Source of the DNA: Vibrio sp.
Lineage (GTDB): Bacteria > Pseudomonadota > Gammaproteobacteria > Enterobacterales > Vibrionaceae
Assembly (NCBI GenBank): GCA_028131545.1
Contig: JAOICL010000021.1
Span: 1-37,832 of the forward strand
DNA length: 37,832 nucleotides
Direction: 5' to 3'
Shown here one piece after another: positions 8,033 to 14,997 of the stretch. How positions within the stretch are numbered: the stretch's first letter is position 1; each line of letters starts with the position of its first letter. The position numbers and the translations under genes are program-made. Under the pieces are notes generated by a model. That model did not search any database and had not been told where the DNA came from. It worked only from the letters and a program-made list of their open reading frames with translations.

Positions 8033-9220
8033 ATGCCTAATTCATCGCGCTTTCGTAAAACTCCAATCATCTTTTCTATGATGATAATTGCGACAGCGCA
8101 AGTGGGTGTGAGCATTTACTTACCATCACTTCCTCTAATAAGTGAAGATCTTTCGGTTAGCCAAGCATCAACTCAAAATATCGTGACGTTATTCCTATTG
8201 GGCTTTGGGGTATCTCAACTATTCTATGGTCCTTGGTCTGATGCGATAGGTCGACGTCCTGTATTTCTTCTAGGGCAAGGCATTTATTTATTGGGAACAT
8301 TATTAAGCTTCCTGTTAAGTGATTCTTTTCTTGCGTTAGAAGGGGGGCGAATACTACAAGGTTTAGGAGCCGGCAGTGCCTCTGTTCTGGGGCGAAGTAT
8401 GTTGAGGGATAGCTATGAAGGGGGACAACTGACACGAGCACTGTCTTATATTTCGATAGCGGCATCGGTCACTCCAATATTAGCGCCTGTAATTGGAGGG
8501 TGGATTGCGTATCACTTTTCTTGGCAGTGGGTGTTTGGGTTTGTGCTGATGTACCTCTCTCTAATCTTTGTATTGGGAGTTTCTCTCCTACCTGAAACGT
8601 TACCCTATGCTAAAAAGCGCTTTCAACCTTCAACGTTAGTTGGCACTTACTGGCGATTAATTCGAAACCCACAGGTTATTGGCAGCGCAGCATTTAACTG
8701 GGTCAGTTACTTAGGCAGTTTGGTGTCACTCTCTGTCTTTCCATTTTTCATACAGAAGCAGTTGGGTTTATCTGTCGCTGATTACGCCACGATTATGTTA
8801 TTTCCTTCATCTGGCTTGATGATTGGCAGTTTGTCATTAAATATATTGAATCGTTACTTGACGACGACAGCACTATTAAAACTGTCTATTAGTTTGATTT
8901 TTACCGCGTCACTATGGTTATTCTTTACGGAAATGACCGTCTTTAATCTGGTCTTTTCGCTCAGTTTATTGGCGATATCTCAAGGCGTTTCATTTCCTCT
9001 AAGTATCAGTTTATTGCTATCACCTCATAAGCAAAACGCAGGGTCGGTCTCGGCACTCACCGGCGCGATTCAAATGGTGGGTGTAGGCATCATCGGTAGC
9101 CTCTTAGTCGAATACTGGATAATTAATGCTTGGGCTTTAGGGGTATTTTATCTTAGTATTGCTATCATAATGAGTTGCTTGCTAGCTTGGCGATATCGTT
9201 ATATTCAATCTCAACAATAA
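8033..9220 (+). CDS. EmrD/Bcr-type MFS drug exporter
   Basis: A 395-residue major facilitator protein with twelve hydrophobic segments, the length of E. coli EmrD. Motif A is clear in the loop after segment 2 (GPWSDAIGRRP), and segment 5 has the antiporter-type motif region (ASVTPILAPVIGGWI). It would export hydrophobic or amphipathic compounds in exchange for protons. Start at 8033 has GGAG 6 bases upstream; an upstream in-frame TTG at 8006 lies in the hairpin and lacks a ribosome site. The next gene begins 20 bp after the stop, so the two probably form an operon. The exact substrate is unknown. Confidence 0.88.
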   Translation: MPNSSRFRKTPIIFSMMIIATAQVGVSIYLPSLPLISEDLSVSQASTQNIVTLFLLGFGVSQLFYGPWSDAIGRRPVFLLGQGIYLLGTLLSFLLSDSFLALEGGRILQGLGAGSASVLGRSMLRDSYEGGQLTRALSYISIAASVTPILAPVIGGWIAYHFSWQWVFGFVLMYLSLIFVLGVSLLPETLPYAKKRFQPSTLVGTYWRLIRNPQVIGSAAFNWVSYLGSLVSLSVFPFFIQKQLGLSVADYATIMLFPSSGLMIGSLSLNILNRYLTTTALLKLSISLIFTASLWLFFTEMTVFNLVFSLSLLAISQGVSFPLSISLLLSPHKQNAGSVSALTGAIQMVGVGIIGSLLVEYWIINAWALGVFYLSIAIIMSCLLAWRYRYIQSQQ

Positions 9221-9221
9221 T

Positions 9222-9621
9222 GTCCTATGGTGGAACTCAAATGGAACATAAAGAATTTGAAGTGCTCGTGAAAAGTGCAGCAGCCGAAACAGCGCTTCCG
9301 CAAGCACTTGCGTTACTAACGGCTTCTGCTGATGCCGAAGTGTCGGCAGCGGCAGAATCATTATCAGGGCAATTTGCTCTAGCTGATGTCGAGGGTGAAA
9401 AGCGTATTTATCATATCTCTACCCATCTTAATGAGCAGGATGAAGAAGAAGAGTTTGTTGAGTTTATAATGAATGAAGGCGACGATGTGATTCAATTTGT
9501 CGCTTGGTTCTTTGACGTTCAATTTGATGTCAAACGCAAAGACACGTATCAAGCAGCGGGTAAAACTTACAAGCAACCAAAGCGTCAGTAGTTGTTTGCT
9601 TGTATTAAAGCCTAATCTTTC
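9222..9621 (+). repeat. Left copy of a long direct repeat (intact gene)
   Basis: This 400-bp stretch, starting just after the exporter stop codon, recurs at 12909-13180. The copies match closely apart from scattered substitutions, a 127-bp deletion in the right copy and a 1-base difference near the 3' end. Similarity ends at CCTAATCTTTC in both. Confidence 0.93.
9241..9591 (+). CDS. Small acidic protein of unknown function
   Basis: A 116-residue protein with no recognised family. It begins MEHKEFEVLVKSAAAE, has an Ala-rich helical N-terminal third, an acidic run (QDEEEEF) and a basic tail (KTYKQPKRQ). There is no signal peptide or membrane segment, so it is probably cytoplasmic. GGTGGA lies 6 bases before the Met at 9241, which fixes the start; an in-frame Met further up at 9175 lies inside the exporter gene and has no such site. 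Likely co-transcribed with the exporter. A broken second copy sits at 12928-13151. Confidence 0.75.
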   Translation: MEHKEFEVLVKSAAAETALPQALALLTASADAEVSAAAESLSGQFALADVEGEKRIYHISTHLNEQDEEEEFVEFIMNEGDDVIQFVAWFFDVQFDVKRKDTYQAAGKTYKQPKRQ

Positions 9622-9631
9622 CTAATTCATT

Positions 9632-9656
9632 ATTGCTCAGGATATGCCTGAGCAAT
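9632..9656 (+). terminator. Perfect 10-bp hairpin after the small acidic gene
   Basis: ATTGCTCAGG (9632-9641) and CCTGAGCAAT (9647-9656) pair perfectly across 5 nt. The downstream T run is poor (CTTCT), so termination is probable but not certain. The right repeat copy lacks this hairpin. Confidence 0.55.
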
Positions 9657-9746
9657 CTTCTCATAAACAAGTACAGGTAATATAGCCCTTTCATTTACAA
9701 TATCACTTTAGTTGCTTCAATTAGTGAATAAGTTGGTAAGTTGTCT

Positions 9747-9920
9747 ATGACCCAAGCTCAGTCTGTAGATGTTATGCTTCATCGTATAAATAGAGTACGA
9801 ACCATACACGGTACATTCACGATCGAAGGCGGTGAACTCGATGAAGCGCTTCCAAGCTTAATGCCAACGATTGAACAAGATCTATTGAAAGCACATAAAA
9901 CCTTGATGATAGTCACTTAA
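9747..9920 (+). CDS. 57-residue unknown protein, possibly truncated
   Basis: A short frame MTQAQSVDVMLHRINRVRT... ending in HKTLMIVT. The residue mix looks protein-like (charged helix, then TIEGGELDEALPSL). There is no strong ribosome site. The stop codon lies directly before a sequence resembling an IS3-family terminal repeat, so this may be the 5' part of a longer gene cut off by an element. Not assigned to a family. Confidence 0.4.
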   Translation: MTQAQSVDVMLHRINRVRTIHGTFTIEGGELDEALPSLMPTIEQDLLKAHKTLMIVT

Positions 9921-9921
9921 C

Positions 9922-9949
9922 TCGGTGTCCAAAACTTCTGGTGCGGATC
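9922..9949 (+). mobile_element. Solo IS3-family terminal repeat
   Basis: GGTGTCC...CTGGTGCGGATCA resembles the end at 11560-11586 (GTGTCC...CTGGTGCAGATCA). Read on the minus strand both start TGATC and contain GGACAC, the IS3 end pattern. The two ends point the same way and flank the first ATPase gene. No transposase is attached to this one. Confidence 0.6.
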
Positions 9950-9991
9950 ACTACCAAAGCGCAATCGCTTTTAGATACTTCGGGTCGACGT

Positions 9992-11149
9992 CTATTTTTG
10001 TTCACTTTGGAGTAGTGCGGTCACATCATGTACTCCAAGTTCAGCTTTGATTTCCGAGACAAGTCCCGTAACCTCAATGATGATATCCTTGTTTGGCAGC
10101 ACGCTAACAACATCTGAATTCATCAGAGTCTTCTTGGCTGACTGAGCCTTACTCTTTGTCGCTTCGCCACCAACACCCTCAATAAATTTCATTGCTGCTT
10201 CACTGTAAATTCCATGATTACTTTCTAATAGCAGTAGTACCGCCTTCTCTGTATTCGAAAGTAGCGCTAATCGTTCATCCAAATTGTTTTCAATCTTAAT
10301 TACTTCTTTTATAAATAGGATTGATTGGTTGAGTGAGTTTTGCTTGCTAACCAAATCTCGAATGACGTTTATCACCCAATAAGGTGACTTATCGGTATCT
10401 CGCCAAAAATCCATTAACTCCATTGGGTTAACATGGATGTTATAAGCAGCTTCAAGGCGTTTAACGCAGTGGCTAATGAAACCATCATCAATCTGAGGAA
10501 ACTCATTAACCTGAGCAGACTGATAAAATGGCGCATCCTTGTCGTGAAATGCAGCACGCATCCCTTTGCGACTCGAACCCGTATATAAGACCGTAATGGT
10601 AGAGCCTAGAGTATCCAAAATGGTACGAAGTGAGTAATTCAGGTTCTCAAATGCAGGAGATGTTGATAAGTGTTGAAACTCATCTAAGATCAAGACCACC
10701 TTGCTTCTGCCACAAACTTTCTTGATTTCATTTAGAAGAGACTTAATGTTACTCATCTCTTTATCAGTTGTCGCCCTTGGTGCAAACTTAAGTCCGATTT
10801 TGGCAAAACCTGCCTCAATTGCCATTTGTTCAATCTCAGTGTTCAGGATTCGCTTTACAGAACCCTCTTTCGAAAGTTCGTTATAAGCGGATTGCAATTG
10901 ACAGAGAATCTCATTTTGTGGCGCGTTCTTATTGCCCCACATGTTTATGTAAATTGGAGTAAGCCCTTTGTCGATTAAGTATGGACTTAAATCATGCAAA
11001 AGGAAGTGAGTCTTACCTATACGTCGGCTGCCCAGATAAGCCATTCGAGAGAATAGAGTGTCTCGACACATGGTTCCTATATGGCGAGCTAAGTTTTCGC
11101 GAGGGTATGACCATGGATCTGGGTTATTGATGTACTCTGACTGTTTCAC
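9992..11149 (-). CDS. P-loop (AAA/STAND-like) ATPase, copy 1
   Basis: A 385-residue ATPase. Walker A is GSRRIGKT (40-47), Walker B is VVLILDEFQHL with D156/E157, and a sensor-1-like strand TVLYTGSSRKG follows near 190. The C-terminal 100 residues look like a winged helix (LSNTEKAVLLLLESNHGIYS...). This architecture resembles archaeal-type/Orc-like ATPases and also the TniB/TnsC-type regulators of transposition; which applies is not clear. It is homologous over its whole N-terminal half to the protein at 11768-12880. It has no membrane segment and no partner gene. It lies between two same-direction IS3-type ends. Confidence 0.8.
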   Translation of the reverse strand: MKQSEYINNPDPWSYPRENLARHIGTMCRDTLFSRMAYLGSRRIGKTHFLLHDLSPYLIDKGLTPIYINMWGNKNAPQNEILCQLQSAYNELSKEGSVKRILNTEIEQMAIEAGFAKIGLKFAPRATTDKEMSNIKSLLNEIKKVCGRSKVVLILDEFQHLSTSPAFENLNYSLRTILDTLGSTITVLYTGSSRKGMRAAFHDKDAPFYQSAQVNEFPQIDDGFISHCVKRLEAAYNIHVNPMELMDFWRDTDKSPYWVINVIRDLVSKQNSLNQSILFIKEVIKIENNLDERLALLSNTEKAVLLLLESNHGIYSEAAMKFIEGVGGEATKSKAQSAKKTLMNSDVVSVLPNKDIIIEVTGLVSEIKAELGVHDVTALLQSEQK

Positions 11150-11278
11150 TGCGTCACCTTGGTAGATTCATTAAATTCATTCTATCCTGATGAATTCATC
11201 TTATCAATGTGAAATGAGATGAAGTCAGCCCAATTGTGAGTTACGATACCAGTACGTTAAATTTTACAATCTAGTTTT
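11150..11278. other. Upstream region of ATPase copy 1
   Basis: Non-coding. It contains the perfect 12-bp palindrome GATGAATTCATC (11189-11200) and two nearby ATTCAT repeats, possible operator sites for the minus-strand ATPase. No clear -35/-10 pair was chosen. Confidence 0.35.
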
Positions 11279-11586
11279 AACTAGCCTGTGTGCGTTATCA
11301 ATGGCCTTGTTCCGCAGAGGCATGCCCGAAGGGGTAATTATCCACAGCGATAGAGGTAGTCAATCTTGTTCAAAAGACCGCTGAGAGTTAATCTCAGCCC
11401 ATAACCTAAAACAAAGTATGAGTAGGAAGGGAAATTGCTGGGATAACGCTTGTGTTGAAAGCTTTTTCCATTCAATGAAAGTAGAAGCTGTCCAATACGA
11501 GCCGATAATGACGAGAAAAGAGATGCGCCAAGCAATTTTTGAATATATCGCTTAATGCAGTGTCCAGTCTAACTGGTGCAGATCAG
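11279..11586 (+). mobile_element. IS3-family transposase remnant with right end
   Basis: Translation gives the C-terminal part of an IS3-family OrfB: ALSMALFRRGMPEGVIIHSDRGSQ (second catalytic Asp region), an internal TGA, then SMSRKGNCWDNACVESFFHSMKVEA (catalytic Glu region) and MRQAIFEYIA, stopping early. The 5' part of the element is missing, an in-frame stop interrupts it, and the last residues of the usual enzyme are lost. A terminal-repeat-like GTGTCC...GCAGATCA follows at 11560-11586. It cannot move on its own. Confidence 0.85.
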
Positions 11587-11767
11587 TATGAATGAATTCA
11601 GATTATCTCACATATGCAACTTAATCGCATGTTCCCTATATTTTAACCAAATTTTCTTTGTTGGCTTCATAAGACAAATTTCATAAAAAACAACTCTATG
11701 ATACTTGAAAAACAATTTACTATATTTTATTATCAATTTTAGTAATTACTAATTCTTATAGTAAAAG
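11587..11767. other. Upstream region of ATPase copy 2
   Basis: AT-rich non-coding stretch between the IS remnant and the second ATPase. It contains a GAATTCA similar to the palindrome upstream of copy 1. The gene has an AAAGGTGG ribosome site at its end. Confidence 0.3.
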
Positions 11768-12880
11768 GTGGCAAAGATGATAGATTGGGTGTACTCCCGT
11801 AAAGATTTGGCTGAACTAATCATAAAAAATATGAAGGAAAACCTTTTCGATAGAGTGACGATCTTTGCTCCCCGCAAAAGAGGTAAGACCAAGTTTGTGC
11901 AACATGATGTCATTCCTTTAGCGCTAGAGTTAGGCGTACTACCTGTATATGTCGATTTCTGGTATGACGAAGACAACCCAGAGCGTTCATTCGTGACTGG
12001 TGTAAACGAAAGCATTAGCGCTTATGCACCAACCATCAAAAAAATGAAGACGTCAAAGATTAGCTCATTTGAAATCAGTGCATTTTGGATGAAAATGAAG
12101 ACGGACACCCCAGCGTCGCTCTCTGATTTTGATGATTGCGTTCGCAAACTTAATAGCATCGATATGCCAATACTGCTTCTTTTGGATGAGGTTCAACACC
12201 TTGGCACTCGCCCTGAGTTTTCGAAGTTCACAAAAACGCTTCGTTCATTTATGACAGCCAGAGCAGACAACAAAATTAAAGGCCTTTTCACTGGCTCTAA
12301 CCAAAACGACTTAAAGCGACTTTTTGAAGACTCTAAGGCACCATTTTTTGAATCATCCAGTGGTGTACCGTTTAAAGCGCTTGATGAGAGCTTCGTTAAG
12401 TACCAGCTTAATAACTACAAAAAGGCAAGAAATGGTGAAGAAGTTAACTTTGATAGAGCTATGAGCTTCTTTTTAGAGCACCATAGAAAACCTGAGCCCA
12501 TCACTGCACTATTACGTCAGATGGCAGCATACGCTATTACTGATATCGATTATGCGCTGGATAATCTGGAACTGGACTTTTCGGAAAACTCAATAAAAGT
12601 AAGCCAGCTACTTAAGCGTAAAGATACGGATTTCGGGATTTTGTACTTATTAGCTATTGGACAGGCAAGCAATCTATTCTCAAGCGAAACAGCACAAAAA
12701 CTGAAGGTGTTAGGGCTTGTAGGTAATGTAAAGGTAACGGCAAGCGACCTTAATAACGCGAAGGCAAGGTTATTGCGCGACAACTTAATCATTAATCCAT
12801 CTAGAGGTGAGTTTCATTTGGAGTCACCAGAGCTGGCCGATGTTGTTATTGCAACATTTATAGAAAAGCAGACTAAATAG
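11768..12880 (+). CDS. P-loop (AAA/STAND-like) ATPase, copy 2
   Basis: A 370-residue ATPase homologous to the minus-strand one at 9992-11149: both run from an N-terminal RENL/RKDL segment to LF-R, Walker A (APRKRGKT, 34-41), a QHDVIPLALELGVLPVYVDFW block that matches copy 1's LHDLSPYLIDKGLTPIYINMW, and Walker B (ILLLLDEVQHL, D140/E141). The sensor strand LFTGSNQNDL matches TGSSRKGM. The C-terminal region again looks like a winged helix. The start has AAAGGTGG just upstream. The two genes diverge from a centre occupied by an IS3 remnant. Function unknown; a nucleic-acid-linked AAA role is the best guess. Confidence 0.8.
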   Translation: MAKMIDWVYSRKDLAELIIKNMKENLFDRVTIFAPRKRGKTKFVQHDVIPLALELGVLPVYVDFWYDEDNPERSFVTGVNESISAYAPTIKKMKTSKISSFEISAFWMKMKTDTPASLSDFDDCVRKLNSIDMPILLLLDEVQHLGTRPEFSKFTKTLRSFMTARADNKIKGLFTGSNQNDLKRLFEDSKAPFFESSSGVPFKALDESFVKYQLNNYKKARNGEEVNFDRAMSFFLEHHRKPEPITALLRQMAAYAITDIDYALDNLELDFSENSIKVSQLLKRKDTDFGILYLLAIGQASNLFSSETAQKLKVLGLVGNVKVTASDLNNAKARLLRDNLIINPSRGEFHLESPELADVVIATFIEKQTK

Positions 12881-12908
12881 GAAACCTGATTACTACAATT
12901 GAGATATA

Positions 12909-13180
12909 GTCCTATGGTGGAACTCAAATGGAACATAAAGAATTTGAAGTGCTTGTGAAAAGCGTATTTATCATATCTCTACCCATCTTAATGAGCAGGA
13001 TGAAGAAGAAGAGTTTGTTGAGTTTATAATGAATGAAGGCGACGATGTGATTCAATTTGTCGCTTGGTTCTTTAACGTTCAATTTGATGTCAAACGCAAA
13101 GATACGCATCAAGCAGCGGGTAAAACTTACAAGCAACCAAAGCGTCAGTAATTGTTTTCTTGTATTAAGCCTAATCTTTC
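12909..13180 (+). repeat. Right copy of the long direct repeat
   Basis: Matches 9222-9621 from GTCCTATGG to CCTAATCTTTC, with a 127-bp internal deletion, a 1-base loss near the end and a handful of substitutions. Confidence 0.93.
12928..13151 (+). pseudogene. Broken duplicate of the small acidic gene
   Basis: The first 11 codons match the gene at 9241, then 127 bp are missing, which shifts the frame so the remainder can only be read in another phase. The breakpoint is at GTGAAAAG, which occurs twice in the intact copy (9268-9275 and 9395-9402), so the deletion joined two 8-bp direct repeats. No intact product is possible. Confidence 0.9.
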
Positions 13181-13210
13181 GGAACACATGTTTGCAATAG
13201 TAAGTCAGCA

Positions 13211-13251
13211 GAACCTATATTTTTTGTGATGTTACAATAAAATATAGGTTC
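13211..13251. repeat. 13-bp inverted repeat
   Basis: GAACCTATATTTT (13211-13223) and AAAATATAGGTTC (13239-13251) are perfect complements with a 15-nt loop. The A/T tracts lie on the loop side, so it is not a textbook terminator; it could be a decayed element end or a protein site. Confidence 0.5.
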
Positions 13252-13430
13252 ATTCTGGATGATCGAACCAAAAAAGTTTCTCATAGTCATGAATCCTTTC
13301 AAGTTGATGATTTTTTAAGGGCTTTATCAGAGTTTTATGGCACGCATCCCAAATTAAGCCTCATATTACCCCTCAAGTTAAACCGCTACTCAATGTGATT
13401 ATTGATGAGATGTCGCCTTTACTCCATAGT
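13222..13430 (+). pseudogene. Possible decayed gene fragment
   Basis: The plus strand reads YRFILDDRTKKVSHSHESF...FLRALSEFYGTHPK, and after one frame change near 13350 continues PHITPQVKPLLNVIIDEMSPLL into the 3' end of the lipoprotein gene on the other strand. The residue mix is protein-like but no start codon or family was recognised. Confidence 0.3.
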
Positions 13431-14375
13431 GAGTCGATTGTTATTGTCTTTAATGCGTTTAAAAGGCATAACCTCTTTTTTATTGATATCATAAACCATA
13501 GGTGATAACCCCATGTATTTTTTATTGAGAAATTCTTGGTATTGTTCAGCTGTATAATTAGGGAAAGAAATCATAGTTCTTAGATAACCAAGAGGAGCTC
13601 TATAGTAAAATGTTTTATTTGATGATTTATTAGTTATATGAGTGAAAGGGAAAGATGGGGTTACGTATGTCCAATTTAAAAGAGTATATGTACCATTCTC
13701 GTTATCGTATAAAGACATTGTGAAGTTAAATCCAATATTGTTATAACATCCAAAAGCTAGATCAGGGTCATACGCCTTTTTATCAATCTCTTCTTCAGGT
13801 ACAACGGCTTTTTTTACATCACAATCAGCAATACCTTCTGAGTCAAAAGGAGCTACAGATTTGTATTCATTTCCTTGTCTGCTAACTTTTGTTTTAATTT
13901 TTGTTTCGTATCCGGCCGATTTATAAGCATCAGTAATAAGTTTTTGAGCATTAGAGTGTAATTCCTCCCTAACTGAAGCTAAGTTTTCCATTGATATATC
14001 ATCAATAGTCATAATTTCAACTATCGCATTGTTTTTATAGAAAAAAGGAGTAGGTCCGGTACTCCCTGAAAAGAATAAGGCAGTTGCATCGGCCCCACCA
14101 ATAAAACCGCTTAACCCGCCTAAGAACGCCGTCGTTTTTGAAATGGTGTTGTTGGTAATACCATGCTGTTTGTCGTACCAATCTAAGTTTTTTGATTTTG
14201 TGATTCTTTCTTTAGTGGCGAAGTGGACAAGCTGCATTGCTTCGGAATAATCATCCATATCCAAAACATAATCTTCTTTATCTTCAATTTCGTCGATCGC
14301 TCTTTGATTAGGATTTTGACTTACGCAGCCAGACAAAATAGCGGCTGACATGATTGTGATTAACGTGTTGTTCAT
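13419..14375 (-). CDS. Predicted lipoprotein of unknown function
   Basis: A 318-residue protein with a short signal peptide ending AILSGC, a lipobox placing the lipid Cys at residue 17. A Gly-rich hydrophobic patch (about 84-110, TTAFLGGLSGFIGG) follows an acidic N-terminal part. The rest is soluble with two Cys (SEGIADCDVK and LAFGCYN) that could form a disulfide in the periplasm. No family was recognised; it is far longer than TssJ, the T6SS lipoprotein, and does not look like it. It reads away from the T6SS cluster, with a 620-bp gap between the starts. Confidence 0.7.
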   Translation of the reverse strand: MNNTLITIMSAAILSGCVSQNPNQRAIDEIEDKEDYVLDMDDYSEAMQLVHFATKERITKSKNLDWYDKQHGITNNTISKTTAFLGGLSGFIGGADATALFFSGSTGPTPFFYKNNAIVEIMTIDDISMENLASVREELHSNAQKLITDAYKSAGYETKIKTKVSRQGNEYKSVAPFDSEGIADCDVKKAVVPEEEIDKKAYDPDLAFGCYNNIGFNFTMSLYDNENGTYTLLNWTYVTPSFPFTHITNKSSNKTFYYRAPLGYLRTMISFPNYTAEQYQEFLNKKYMGLSPMVYDINKKEVMPFKRIKDNNNRLTME

Positions 14376-14997
14376 AATTTGAATGCCTGAATTTATGTTG
14401 TTGGTGCTATGTTTGAATAAAGCATGTTTCCAAGTGACGGATTTATTTGATTACTTTACGGTAATTAAACATAAATAAAATGAACTGTTTTTATAAAAAG
14501 TGATATACATCAGATATACAATTAGTTGGTAATCAATATATTGATATGGCTCTATAGAACCTTTAAAAATACTTCACTTTCTGGTTGTAATATGGCATTC
14601 ATTTCAGAGGTGATAGGGGAAATTGTTGGAGATAATGAAGGTGAGTATGTTTGGAGGCGTAGCTGAGGAATGTGATACCTCACCTATTCGTTTTTGAGTT
14701 CTTTTAACCAATAAAGAAAGGTAAGAGAATTGTTACCTGTGATATGAGCACATTCATTCATATTGCAGCGATGTAGGTACGAACTTCCGTTATCTCCTTA
14801 TTTTGTTTACTTTATTTTAACAACTTAACATCCAATAAATCCCCCCTAACCAGTTAAAATAACAGTCTAATACACCCCCTATATAGTCAAAATAACTAAT
14901 CTTATAGTCAAAACGTTCGTTTTAATTTTTGCTATTGCAATATGAAACCTAATGTCCTTATTATGCGCTGGTTAGTTGGTGTATAAGGGATAAAACA
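14376..14997. other. Long intergenic region upstream of the T6SS cluster
   Basis: About 620 bp with no solid gene. A 24-codon frame at 14592-14666 (MAFISEVIGEIVGDNEGEYVW...) could be a tiny peptide or the start of a lost membrane protein. The last 150 bp carry phased AGTCAAAA-type repeats. No sigma-54 type TGGC-N8-TGC site could be placed convincingly ahead of the kinase gene. Confidence 0.5.
14852..14915 (+). promoter_or_regulatory. Helically phased direct repeats upstream of the T6SS operon
   Basis: AGTTAAAATAAC (14852-14863), AGTCAAAATAAC (14885-14896) and AGTCAAAACG (14906-14915) share a core. Their starts are 33 and 21 bp apart, near whole turns of DNA, as for an activator or nucleoid protein binding one face. 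They lie 83-146 bp before the first T6SS start codon. Confidence 0.45.

Noticed and set aside
13419..14375. Lipoprotein as TssJ of the T6SS
   Set aside because: It is about twice the normal length, reads away from the cluster and lacks the TssJ beta-sandwich pattern.
14376..14997. Sigma-54 promoter ahead of the T6SS operon
   Set aside because: Known for some T6SS, but no GG-N10-GC pair with proper flanks could be placed.
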